This document shows, piece by piece, positions 53,101 through 64,000 of a stretch of DNA of 64,000 bases. The notes under the pieces were generated by a model that ran no database searches, had not been told where the DNA came from, and worked only from the letters and a program-made list of their open reading frames with translations. This DNA is from Mesorhabditis belari (lineage: Eukaryota; Nematoda; Chromadorea; Rhabditida; Rhabditidae): the NCBI GenBank assembly GCA_958450365.1, contig CAUEEP010000731.1, forward strand, positions 2,852,501 to 2,916,500, in the 5' to 3' direction. The position numbers and the translations under genes were made by a program. How positions within the stretch are numbered: position 1 is the first letter of the stretch; each line of letters begins with the position of its first letter.

Positions 53101-55762
53101 TCTTATCTTCATCTGATAGCAGATCGCGAGCGTTCTTGTAAATCTCATTGATAGCATGCTTTTCAGTCGCTGAAATAAATCGTGGTGAAATGAGAAAACG
53201 TTAAAATTAGTTTATTGAAACAAAACTATTGCTCACCGTCGTTGAAATCCATATCTTTCAGAGCTAAAGCGTAGGCTTCACATTCTTTGCGCGAAAAGGA
53301 AAAAACGATGCACGGCACGAGGTCCCGCTCCCTCAGCGAACGCACAATTTTGTTCACATTCGACTCGGCTCCAGCTAAATTCGAAATCCCATTGTTTTGC
53401 CGTGCTTCGATCCCTGATTTACCTTTTACTCCTCCTTTCTTGCCTCTTTCTGGCTTTCCCTTGTCTCCCGTCGATTCAATGCAAGCCATGGCCGCTTGGA
53501 AACGATCTTCACGGAATTCTCCCTAAAATCTCAGATTTGATTGCTCTTAAACTTGCAAACCTTTGTGTTCACCACTTCGTAAAGTCCCTCGCCACCAGCT
53601 GGGTAGATTAAATGCATTAACGGAGTCGGCCGATAGTCTAAATTTTAACAATTACATGCAAAAGAATTATCCACACCTGTGTACACGACGTGCACCGGTT
53701 TGTGCTTCAAAAACGCAATCCATTCTAAACAAAGTTGCATTGCAAGTAGATAAGTTAAATGCACCAGCGAATTGTCGAGCATTTGGAATGGTGGCCGAGA
53801 GAAAAACGCAGTTGATATTGTGTTGCAGCATGATGATCGCCTCTTCCCAAACGACACCGCGTTCTGAAATGCAAGCTTATAAATTTAGGATGCAATAAAA
53901 TGCAGTAAATGCCTTTCTTGATTTGGACGTGTGATCCAATACTTTCATTGATAAATCCATTACCTTTATCCCTCATGTAGTGAATCTCGTCGAACACAAC
54001 CCAACCAACTTCACGAGCCACCTAAAAGACAGGCTTTAAGGGCAAGAGTTGAAGCACTATACCTCGGATCCTTTGTAAAGCATAGATCGTAGAATTTCTG
54101 TTGTCATCACCAAGCAAGAAGCATCCGGATTCAACGTCACATCTCCTGAAAGCTTATAAATTGAATACACCGCATAGTTTTCTACACTTTATCCAGTTAA
54201 TTTATAAAATACCTGTCATCAATCCGACATCTTTAAACTCTTCTTCAAGCTCTCGAAACTTTTGATTCGATAAGGCTTTGATTGGAGACGTGTAGATGAC
54301 TCTTTGTTTCTCACGAAGACTTTGTGCTATTGCATACAAAGCGACGACCGTCTTTCCTGCTGATGTGTGAGCCGAGACAAGCACTAAAATTACAAAATTG
54401 AGATTTAATCAAGTTTCATCGATCTTAAAAACGTACCCGATTGATTATTCTCGATGCATTGAATGGCCTCTTTTTGAAAGGCGTCTAATTGAAACGGATA
54501 CGTTTTTGCTGGTTCGACGTTCATCATCCGCAATGGCTCGTACCGAATATTTGGTGGCACAGCTACCTAAAGAAATAAGATAAAGTCAAACATTGCATTT
54601 AAATCAACGAGTTGAAACTTACTTCATGGAAGCAATTTTCGTTTTGCGTTTCAATGAGGTGAACTTGAATCGATTGCTGATAGGATTGGTGATTGGTGGA
54701 CCTCTCATCGTAGATGTCCTAAATCCAGTTATGGCAAATTTTAAGCTCTTTAACTAACATTTTGCAAAAGGTTTAGGTTTTGGTCATCGGGCACGACTTG
54801 TGGCCCATCATCCAACGAAGCCAGCAGTTCATCGGCGTAATTCCTCGTCACACCGAATTTTTGTGATTCCAGCTAAATTTAAAAGTTAGATATGTCTATT
54901 AATTTGATATGTATTATTACATACATTTTGCATTGGATTCCTTGTCGCATGCTCATCGGGCGTCTGGTCTAACGAGTCGAAGAGCTCGTCCAGATCCACC
55001 TGGAAAAAGAAAAATGTAAACAATTACTCCTAAACTTTGAAATTTCTTCTAAAAAGTTTGGAAATTAGATTGATTTGAGCCTGACTGCTAATGAACGTTT
55101 TTAACACTCAATAAACAACCCTACCTTTGCTGAGGCATTCAAATGTCTTTCATCGAGGCCCTAAACAAGAAAAATATATTTCAAACTCTTTAACTTACAT
55201 CTTGTAGAAGATCTGTGAGTTGCTCATTGGGGGTGGGTTTTGGTCCATCGTCCAACGAAGCTAACGATTGATCGCCGCTGTTCTTTGTCTTCTAAAGTTA
55301 AAAGTTAAAAGGTGAGTTTTTAGATGTTAAAATGTGATTCAAAATGAGAATTAGGATTTTTAATCGCAAAAGTTCAACTTTTTACAAACGTTTTCATTAA
55401 ACGTACATCAGCAATTCGAGAGAGCTTCTCGGGTTTCTCTTCATCATCGTTGCCGTGTGGTCGATCCCGCTAAAAAACATATTAACTTTGACAAAAACAC
55501 GCATTTTTGGATCTTTACAACCAAACCAAAACCAAAAGTGATGTGGGGGAAATGCTCTGACCAAACTTTAGTTTGCCGTTTACCGCCTAATTGTTTACTT
55601 TACTACTATTTTGCGCAAAACGGCTTTTAAAATACCAATTCTACTTTGAAATTATACAACAAGATCAACAATCAAGCAAAGATTTACCTTTGTTGACGAG
55701 CTCCTTGCCGCGTGTTCGTCGGGCGTTTCATCCAACGAATTGAACAGATCATCAGTGTCCAT
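50111..55762 (-). CDS. mtr-4: MTR-4 nuclear exosome helicase, right-arm copy with duplicated N-terminal module
   Basis: Same helicase as the left-arm copy: [41 protein letters not shown] and C-terminus [13 protein letters not shown]. The N-terminus is longer. Exons a-c-d ([32 protein letters not shown]...[12 protein letters not shown]) are echoed by exons e-f-g ([32 protein letters not shown]...[13 protein letters not shown]), with an extra acidic exon b ([16 protein letters not shown]). The LF.SL(D/E)(E/Q)TP motif resembles the yeast Mtr4 N-terminal LFDVFEETP, which binds Rrp6-Rrp47. The arch region differs from the left copy (for example [10 protein letters not shown] versus [10 protein letters not shown]). 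All exons are open. Starts MDTDD; stop TAA at 50113-50111. Confidence 0.9.
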
Positions 55763-55854
55763 TGTTGACAAGAAATGTCTGGAAGTTGAAAAATTCATTC
55801 GAGAAACGTTAGAAAACGATGAAAATGAGAAAGTTGGAGGGAAGATGGGGAAGA

Positions 55855-56065
55855 ATGGGGATGGGACAAATGCGACCTTTTTTTTGCTGGAAAAGGCCTT
55901 AGGAAAGGTCGTAGAGCTTCAAAAATGTTTTCATGGAAGGGAATCTACGCATACGATTCCCTTCTATGAAAACATTTTTGAAGCTCTACGACCTTTCCTA
56001 ACGCCTTTTCCAACAAAAAAATGTGCGCAAAAACAAGGTCGCATTTGTCCCAGCCCCGGAAGAAT
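55855..56065. repeat. Palindrome at the equivalent site in the right arm, shorter form
   Basis: GGGATGGGACAAATGCGACC is mirrored by GGTCGCATTTGTCCCAGCCC, and ACGATTCCCTTCTATGAAAA-type centre sequences pair. The arms are about 95 bases. The left-arm version is about 355 bases and has a different centre, so the palindrome has changed since duplication. Confidence 0.9.
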
Positions 56066-56460
56066 GAAAAAATGAGGAAAACAGCCTTGTTTCAGATTTT
56101 ATAGCCTTAAAACGTCAAAAGCTATTCATTTGGATGGCTGAGTATTTTAACAGCTATGATCAGGGCAATAAGGAATGATAAAACAAAGCAAAATTTTAGA
56201 CAGAATATCAATTTCCTGAGAATAAAAATACAAGATTTCAAGAGCATTTCGACTTTCACAACTACAAATCGGTTTTAACCGAATTTAGAGCAAAAACTAA
56301 GAAATTTCTAAAATTTATTGCAACAACCTGTCATGGAGAAGTGAATTTTGTTTGAGCAATCACAACACATATGGCCACACTATGAGAGACAATTCTATAC
56401 CAAAAGGTGATGTCAATAAGAAGAAATACTGCTAGAAACTAGAAAATTGTGAAAAGTTGT

Positions 56461-58927
56461 TCACAAATGTTTGAGGCAATCGTCCAAAAGGCTGCTGGCG
56501 CCGATGCGGAACAGCTCCGGGTTCAGCCACTCGTCGCCCAGTATCTAAAAAAATTTGGCAGTTTTCAGGTAGCTTTGAGTTGATTTGATTACGAGAATCG
56601 AACCAGATTTAGAGCGAGTATTACGGGAAGAGGAATACTGTAGCCATAGATTTGAAGACATAGATTTGAAACGTTTATGAGGCTTTAAAATAAGCAAGAA
56701 GAGCAACAAACCCTTACCGGAGCGTTTTCTAAAAGACTCTTTGGCAAAGCTACCTCGCTAAATTTGGATATAAGTATCAATCCAGAACCAGAGCAAGGTT
56801 TCAGAACTATAAAAAGCGTTTAGAATTGAAAGTTAGAAGATTACGGTAGTTTTTTGCCTGAAGAGCACCTTTAGAAGACGAGAATCGAACCAGAGTTAGA
56901 GCAAGTATTACGAGAAGAGGAATACTGTAGCCCGGATCAACTAATAGCATTTGAGTGGCTTCTAATTGTAAGAGCAACTTTTAGAAAGAACACAGTCCAA
57001 TCTCTATTTCAGTTCAGTTTTAGTGTGAATTCTTTTCATACTCACCTCCTTGATTAGTGCCACATATTCAAGTGCTTCCTCGGTCGTCTTGATCCCTCCA
57101 GCCGGTTTGAATCCGACTTTTTCCCCGGTCAACTCGTGCCAGCGCTTGATCGCCTGGCACATCACATAGGCAACCTCGAGAGTGGCATTCACTGACTCTT
57201 TTCCCGTTGATGTCTTGATGAAATCGGAGCCTGGAATCAGTTTTGCAAGTCTAATTAGTTGATAGCCTCCACTCAATAACTGTATGGCTTGGAATCTTGT
57301 GAGAAATATGGTAAAATCAATTAAAGTATCAACTAGTAACTGTAGCCGATCAGATAGCCGCTCTAAGGCGTGCCCTGGGTTCTAATACAGTACTCCATAT
57401 GTACCTGGTATCTACATACTTAATATACATAGTCTAGTACAGCCTGCTGTTTTCCAACATTCTCCCTATCAGGCACATCCCCCAATGTAAGGATTTGCGT
57501 AAAAAGACTATGAAAAGTCGCATAAACTACTTGCTCAGTGGTCTTTATTTTGCACGAATTTTGGGACCAATCGGTATATTTCTTTTCAACTCACCAGCCA
57601 GAATGCTCGCCCAGCTCGCCTTGTAGACATTGCTCAGCGTCTTCAACTCGCCGGTGGCCAGAATCGTTTTGAGGTGCGCTTTCCCGCAAGCTTGTTTCAA
57701 AGCATGGACTTCATCGTATACGGCTAGATATCTATAGATGATTTCTTAAAAATTCCCCCAACTTTTCCAATCGCCTCCCAGTGCGGCGGCTCGGCTGATC
57801 ACGATGTCGATCTCCGTTGCCCCATCAGCAACGGTCAGCTCGACCTCGAGCACCTTTGACTTGAGGTGATATTGCCCAGATGGGAAACCGGCAGCGACTG
57901 AAAGATTAGCGTAATCTTGTCTAGAGTGTGTCCTAAAACGTGCGCCTTTCTACTGTAATCTTGTCTCTACTTTATCCAATCTATCGACCTTTTGTCTGAT
58001 TCTGTGCGGGTTCACAAATGATATCAAAAGAAAGAAAAAGGTGGATAGATTGGTTAAAAACATCGAGGCAAGATTACGGTAGAAAGGAATGCGTTTTAGA
58101 AAACTTCCGGACCGAGATGAATACCTGATGCGATGTTTAATTTTTTCCCATTTGCTTTCAAGTGCTTGGCGACGTCGGCAACGCGTTGCGGGTAGACACA
58201 AACGGCGCCACAGTGGATTGATGCGTTCTGAGATTTTTTGGATGATTGATAGTTGGAGAAGTGGTTCAAAGTGTCAAAAATCTATAGACTCACTGATGGG
58301 ATTGGTTTGAGTGCTCGATCGGTGAGCGCCTCGACGCGATCTTTCGTGTCATCACCAGCTAAAGTCGTCAAATCGATGTACTGCACCACTTTGAGCACTT
58401 CGGCTTTCTGCAATTTGCATATGCAAATTTATTTAATTCCTTGGGTACTTTTTTTCAGAGATGTGTTCTTAGATGCAAAAAAAAATATCCAAGACAATAG
58501 GAAACTCCATTAAGTTTACATATACAACTCAAATTTACATATTAAATCTGGTGAGCAAATTTGCGTGCTCGCTACCTTTGCCCATTAATTGCCCATTCAT
58601 TAACCCATGAATTTGCATATGATATCCAAGATTTACATATTCAATACACCCACGAATTAGCATATTTAAGCTTTAACTAACGTTGTGCAAAAGGTCCTTT
58701 GCTTGAGCCTTGTACTGTAAAATGAGACCCGCGATTTGTTGAGAGTTGAAATTTTTCTCGGTTTCCCTGAAAGTTAGTTGGAGACCGTAAAAATTTTAAA
58801 ATTTTAAAGCTCTTAAAGATATTCAATCAAAAGCAAAATAGATTTCTCACTTCTCAAACGCTTTCTCGTCGAACTTGGCGTTGAATTTTTGTACAAACGA
58901 GAAAAGATTCGGGATGAGCGTTGCCAT
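56461..58927 (-). CDS. dera: Deoxyribose-phosphate aldolase (DERA), complete gene
   Basis: About 8 exons on the minus strand from [15 protein letters not shown] to [13 protein letters not shown] cleaves 2-deoxyribose-5-phosphate to acetaldehyde and glyceraldehyde-3-phosphate in deoxynucleoside catabolism, in the cytosol. Family blocks: [111 protein letters not shown] (Schiff-base lysine) and [11 protein letters not shown]. The outer edge of the inverted duplication (57384) lies in the intron before the FIKTSTG exon. Divergent from piga-1 with 321 bases between starts. Confidence 0.93.
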
Positions 58928-59248
58928 GTTTTTCAAGTGATACCCTGAAACTTCGCTTTCTAAAACGCACCCCTTTCACTTTCTATCGTAATCGTTATTT
59001 TTTACAATAGAAAGGAGCACGTTTTAGGAAATGAATTTCGCAAAACTATTAAAAGTCTAGCAGAACCATAAATTCGGAAAAGCATCAGTTTCGAAAAAAG
59101 AATAAAAATACGTTAGGTGATCAAATAGAATGTAGAGTGTCATTTGTAAAGTGGTGTTGTTGGTTTTTAAATCCTTTTCTCGTATACATTGGTTGATTCA
59201 GAGAGTTCTCCTATTCATCGTTTCTTTAGTTGCTCGATGAGATGAATA
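58928..59248. promoter_or_regulatory. Divergent promoter region between aldolase and piga-1
   Basis: 321 bases separate the two start codons, which point away from each other. It contains an imperfect inverted pair (CTAAAACGCACCCCTTTC near 58970 and GAAAGGAGCACGTTTTAG near 59015), which flanks a T-rich centre. No TATA-like or named site can be assigned with confidence. Confidence 0.45.
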
Positions 59249-62200
59249 ATGGCCAAGGATCGATTGAATATCGCGTGAGTTTGTTTTTAAAGATTTTAAA
59301 AAGTTAAATTGGATAAATCTTGTTGAAAACAGGGTTTTGAATAGTTTTTGCTAGATTTTCTTATTCATAAGGACTAGGCTCTAGTAGATTTCAAAAAAAA
59401 AACATCATTATCAATCAAAAACGGAAAGTTGCGTAACCTATATAGCGACTACGCAACTTTCCATTTCCATTGATAATGACGTTTTTCTGAAATTTTGTAG
59501 AGCCGGTTACCTAGTGTCAAATTGAAATAGCTACGGTGGAAAAGCCCGGATTTTAAAATACTCAAAGTCAATGGCTTCGATTTGGCATTTCTTTATACTA
59601 TCGGCTTTTCCATTAACTGTAAAACTATTAGTGTTTAACAAAAAAACTAGGTTAAATTGTGAAAATATCGAATTTCTATGTTCCGATAGTATTTTGTTTA
59701 TGTAGATTTCAATTTTTAGACTGGTTTCCGACTTTTTCTGTCCGAACACTGGTGGTGTCGAGACGCACATCTACTTCTTGGCGAAATGTCTGCTAGCACG
59801 GGGACACAAGGTTGGCTTTGTGATAGAAAAATGATAGTATATGTCTTTAAAGTTAATACTATCTTTGTTACATTGGTAAAATTTAAGATAATCTAGATAA
59901 TAAACTAGGTAGTTTACTATTGTAAAACAGTAGAATAGGTTTTTTTTGAAAAAATTAGGTTGGCTTAATATAGTTAAAGCTTTTTTTAGGTTATCGTCAT
60001 CACGCACGCTTATGGTGAGCGACGTGGGATAAGATATTTGTCGAATGGCTTGAAAGTAGATATTCATTTATCTTTGAATTGATTTCCTGGCTTAGGTATA
60101 CTATCTCCCGTTTTTAATCGTCTACAATGGAGCCTCGTTGGGGCAGGTTGGTTAAAAGCTTTGATTAATTATAATCATCGTTTAGGGTCCAGCCTCGTTT
60201 CCCTGGTTTCGTCAAATTTTCATCAGCGAGGATATTCAAATTGTGCACGGGCATTCGGTAAGCTATTGACGTTAAAAGGCTAATGTTAGTCATGAAATGG
60301 AAAGTCAGATAAAGCTAAAAAAAATCGACAGGGATATCAAATTAAAATCCTCTTTTAGTCTTTCTCAACACTGGCACACGAGGCTTTGATGCACGCGGGT
60401 ATTCTCGGTCTTCACACCGTTTTCACCGATCATTCGCTTTTCGGATTCGCCGATGCCTCAGCGATTTTGATCAATTTCCTCCTCATTCAATACTCGTTTG
60501 CCAATGTGGATCGTTTCATTTGCGTGTCGTACACAAGGTAAGCGATTTGGGTTGAAAAGAGCTTACAATTAGCCTGATAAAGCTGTTTTGCTACTTGTTT
60601 TGTTTTGCTATTGGTTTGGAAAACTTATAATAGTCACTTTTTACACAAGTTATCAAACATTTTGTTAAGTGGGAATTGGTAAATGAATTGAGGATGGTTT
60701 TGAACCATTTAGAATTGATTTAGAAATGAAAGAATTTCTTGTTTTGATTTGCAAAAATATTGGACAAATAAAGTTGATAAAATTGTGTAAAGAAAAACGA
60801 AGAAAAATTTATTTTAAAAATTGTGATGGCTGTCGGTTTTTGCCGAACGGACCTCTTATCAGATCCAAGATCATGTGCACTTTTCGCTTTAAACACAATG
60901 ATTTAGCAAAGAAAACACGGTGCTCCGAGCTCAACTCGATCCGCAACGCGTTTACACGATTCCGAATGCCATCGAGACGAGTTTCTTCTATCCGGATCGG
61001 TAAGAAATTTCAATGCTATTGGATAAGATCTGAATTTAGGAAGCAATTCTTTGAAAATCCGACCACCGTCATCTTTCTCGGGCGTTTAGCGTATAGAAAA
61101 GGCGCTGATTTGCTTTGTGAAGTGATTCCAACGGTTTTTTTTTGAGAATTGTAATTTGTAAAGTTTTTCAAGTTCAGGTCTGCCACCGATATCCGAATGT
61201 GCAGTTTCTCATCGGTGGTGATGGGCCAAAACGAGTAGATTTGGAGGAAATGAGGGAGAAGTGAGTTATGCCGTAAATTTACCTAAAAACCGCTTTTGAA
61301 ATGGCCAACAATTTTAAGCTTTTCTTCAGCTCTTTAGGGTTCAATTCATGAAAAATTTAAATCCAAATTAATCTTTTCAACTCTATGCTGACTAAAAATC
61401 ATGCCCGCTAACTCAAACTCAAATTTAGATATGGTCTACACGAACGTGTTCGAATGTTAGGCATGTTGCCGCATAATAGAGTCAGAGAAGTGCTCGTTCA
61501 GGGACAGGTCAGTAATTTTTCTCGAATCCTCAAAGCATTTTTGATCCAGATTTTCATCAACACCTCACTGACGGAAGCGTTTTGTATGAGCATCGTTGAG
61601 GCGGCGAGCTGCGGGTAATATTTGGATCTCAAATCAATGTTTATTTTCTTTTCAGGTTACACGTTGTGTCGACGAAGGTTGGCGGTGTGCCCGAGGTGTT
61701 GCCCGATGAATTCGTGATCCTTGAGCAACCTGTACCAAAACGTGAGCTATTTTAATTGATTTTTCTTACAGAATTTTAAAAAATTGTCAAAAGGTACTGT
61801 GTTCCGGTTGTCTTTTCAAAACTACCCTAAGCTGCCCTTATTACCAAAAGTTTAGTTCTTGCACGAGCCCTTTGTGATGCGATCAAAATGCGTGAGACCG
61901 GTCGATTGATGGATCCAGATGAGCGACATAAACGAGTACAAAAGATGTATCAATGGGAAGTGGTGGGTTTTTGAATTGTTTTCAGATTTTATACACCTAG
62001 TTAAAGATATAGTTTTTGCTATCCACCTTTTGATACTGTTAAGTTTCCAATCAAAACAGTAAATTTTTAATATTACTTTTTAGATAGCCGAACGCACCGA
62101 GGTTGTCTACTATGACGCGATGCACGATCACGTCAACACGTGGAGAGAGCGATTACAAAGGTGTTCAGTTAATATTTGAGTTATTTTAAATTTTTTCATC

Positions 62201-62599
62201 GGTTAAATATATTAGCAACAATAAGGCAAAGTATAGTTGAATTGAAAGTATCTGACTCAAAAAGCTGTATTACTGTAAATTACTTTAAATCTGTACTACT
62301 ATCTTATTGTAGAAGCTGACTACAGTACTCATCACTTAAAACTTAACCAAATCAAGCTTTACAATATCTATTTTTTTAGATTACTGAGTCTACAGCGCTG
62401 GTGGGGTCTCGTCTGGTGCTGGGGCAATTTGTTGGGATTCGCGATCGCGCTTTTCATGGAATGGTGGCAACCAAGAAAGGTGGGGGTTTTAAGTTTAAAG
62501 CCAAATTTCTGTTAAAATCTACAAAGCATCAAGCTTTTTGATATCTAAATTGATTTTTAGACGTTGAGGGAAACGACAGCAAAAACGAAAACTCAATGA
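59249..62599 (+). CDS. piga-1: PIG-A, GlcNAc-phosphatidylinositol transferase catalytic subunit
   Basis: Sixteen exons, 435 residues. A GT4-family glycosyltransferase that transfers GlcNAc from UDP-GlcNAc to phosphatidylinositol, the first step of GPI-anchor synthesis, on the cytoplasmic face of the ER. Family blocks: [115 protein letters not shown] (EX7E motif) and [12 protein letters not shown]. The C-terminus has one transmembrane helix ([15 protein letters not shown]) and a short lysine-rich tail. Starts [15 protein letters not shown]. All exons join in frame; 12 of 15 acceptors end in TAG rather than CAG. Confidence 0.95.
59402..59484. repeat. Hairpin in piga-1 intron 1
   Basis: CATCATTATCAAT ... 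GGAAAGTTGCGTA is answered by TACGCAACTTTCC ... ATTGATAATGACG around a centre of about 16 bases. Stem roughly 30 bases with a small mismatch. Likely a short MITE. Confidence 0.85.
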
Positions 62600-64000
62600 C
62601 CAAATGACTTCTGATATTTTTTGATTATCAATGGCAACTGTGATTTCTTTTGTTAGTATCCTTCTGCTTACCTTAATTTGCTCAGTACTCTAATAAAAAT
62701 TGTTTCCATGGATATTTTAAAATGCTAGCAACATGTTGGTATATGGTAACATACGGTGGGGGCACGGTACATATTGCCAATCTGTGCCGGGGTTTAGGCC
62801 GGATTACGGTAGCCAGGGCATTCTTTAAAACGTCTATCCAAGGGTCGGCTTTTGAAGTGTGGAGATGTCAAATTGGCTGAGCCATTTTCTATAAGGTTTC
62901 CTATATGAAAAGCTACCGTAACCTCAAAATTTATGGCCTTATTTCCATCCGTATAAGCTTTGATGTCTTGGCAGGTTCAGGGACATTTTGTTGATCAGGC
63001 CTGCAGCAATGCAAGATCAGATCAGAGCCAAGACCAGAGTTAATTGCCTTCGAAGCATCCCTGCTTGTAACCACCCCAATCAAAAGCTGGTTGAGACCTG
63101 GGTGAAATTAAAAATCAGCCGGCTAAAGAGGTAAAGAGAGGTGTAAAGTGTTGTGAGTCGGGGTTGAATGTGGCCGAAGAGGGGAACTTTTGTGGGCCCT
63201 CATTTCACCTCCCAAAGGCACACACTTGTTAGGGTAAAGAGGCACCTGTGTGGGGATATTGAGAGCTGGCATCGGGCACCTGACGCTCACCTCACAGGTG
63301 CCTAGATCTAGAGAAAGATGGGCCGTTACAGTAATCCGATCTTCTCCCACCTGATAGATCTCTTTTCGAGATGGGGCAAAAGACAGCCGGAACTCGGCAC
63401 TCCATCATCTTGTCGCCTTTCACTTTTACTTCGACGTGTGCTCCCCTCACCGCCAGCTTTCTCACACCTTTTGCTCAAAATTTTGATCCTAAAGTTATTT
63501 GGATTGTTATCCTTATCTTGATGACGAACTCTCAGCAGATGGCCTCGATTTTCAGAAGTGAGTTTTAGATTTGGGATTTTGGTACTTGTGATATCAGTCA
63601 AGAGTTGGGGTGCCAGTTAGGGTGTGTTTGCACATTTTGAAACTAAACAGTCTGTCAAAGCGAGATTTAAGTGTATTCCTCCCATTACTAAGTGGCAACT
63701 ATTTGAAAAACCACCGTAATCGTTACCATAGCTGAAAACTACTATAACCATAGTTTAGATAAGCTATTTTATAACTGATCATTGCCTTGGACTTAATCTG
63801 GCTGTACTGCTAGATCTGATATTGGTTAGAAAAGGTACCTGAGCCAGTCGGAAGTTACGAAAGCTAGCCTGGCTTGGCTTATAGAGTCTATGAGTGGATG
63901 AAAAATAGCTCTTGTTCGAATTAGTCGGAGTACGGTTGCTTTATCGAAGCACCTTTTAGAAAACGGGAAATCAATAGCGCATAGTCTAATCGTTCTAAAA
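62600..64000. other. Region downstream of piga-1 without a supported gene
   Basis: Contains TACGGTAG/CTACCGTAA motifs (62803, 62921). An open stretch at 63371-63552 on the plus strand contains a hydrophobic run (VIWIVILILM) and is followed by GTGAGT; it could be the first exon of a gene extending to the right (possible start MTNSQQMASIF), but nothing confirms this. Confidence 0.35.

Larger units (their letters stand above)
45592..57384 (-). repeat. Right arm of the large inverted duplication
   Basis: Reverse complement of 19092-30008. The inner edge is at TGCTTATGATTTTCCG (about 45590) and the outer edge near AGGCGTGCCCTGGGTTC (about 57384), inside an intron of the complete aldolase gene. 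The arm therefore includes only the 3' part of that gene, plus mtr-4 and the secreted-protein gene. It is longer than the left arm chiefly because it keeps five mtr-4 exons. The intact genes here suggest it is the original locus. Confidence 0.95.

Noticed and set aside
59771..60067. 98-codon minus-strand frame
   Set aside because: Antisense shadow of piga-1 exons 2-3 and the intron between them.

Overview
This window is nuclear DNA from a nematode, most likely a rhabditid. The evidence is the set of spliced genes with many short AT-rich introns and clear nematode orthologues: a LIN-31-type fork-head factor, ASH-2, deoxyhypusine synthase, MTR-4, PIG-A and a membrane acid phosphatase. The intergenic DNA is AT-rich and crowded with mariner/Tc relics, MITEs, palindromes and minisatellites. 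Most introns end in TTTTAG rather than the TTTTCAG typical of Caenorhabditis elegans.

Layout. 1-5.4 kb: one terminal exon of a membrane protein on the minus strand, a CT-rich repeat, a transposase relic, otherwise gene-poor. 5.5-15.9 kb: three plus-strand genes, ash-2, deoxyhypusine synthase (with tRNA-Glu and tRNA-Gly in one intron) and a histidine acid phosphatase. 16.4-19.1 kb: a transposon graveyard of mariner relics, a dispersed repeat and a 568-bp internally deleted mariner/MaT-like element. 19.1-30.0 kb and 45.6-57.4 kb: two arms of an inverted duplication of about 11-12 kb. Each arm carries the 3' end of a deoxyribose-phosphate aldolase gene, a complete mtr-4 helicase gene and a cysteine-rich secreted-protein gene. 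30.0-45.6 kb: the unique spacer, holding lin-31 and many small repeats. 56.5-62.6 kb: the complete aldolase gene (minus) and piga-1 (plus), divergently arranged. 62.6-64 kb: no gene I can support.

Main result. The inverted duplication looks young: by eye most exons are identical or nearly so. It is asymmetric. The right arm keeps the intact aldolase, an MTR-4 whose exosome-docking-like N-terminus is duplicated, and an intact signal peptide on the secreted protein. The left arm has a beheaded aldolase, an MTR-4 that lost five N-terminal exons by a deletion with both ends in introns, and a secreted-protein gene with a frameshifted signal peptide. The outer left edge of the duplication falls exactly at the end of the 568-bp element, and the inner right edge falls at the end of a dispersed repeat. 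An assembly artefact must be excluded, but the structural differences between arms argue against a simple mirrored misassembly.

Functional themes: chromatin and transcription (ash-2, lin-31), nuclear RNA surveillance (mtr-4), hypusination of eIF5A, deoxynucleoside catabolism (aldolase) and GPI-anchor synthesis (piga-1). Gene models were read by eye from splice sites and family similarity; exon edges are best estimates.
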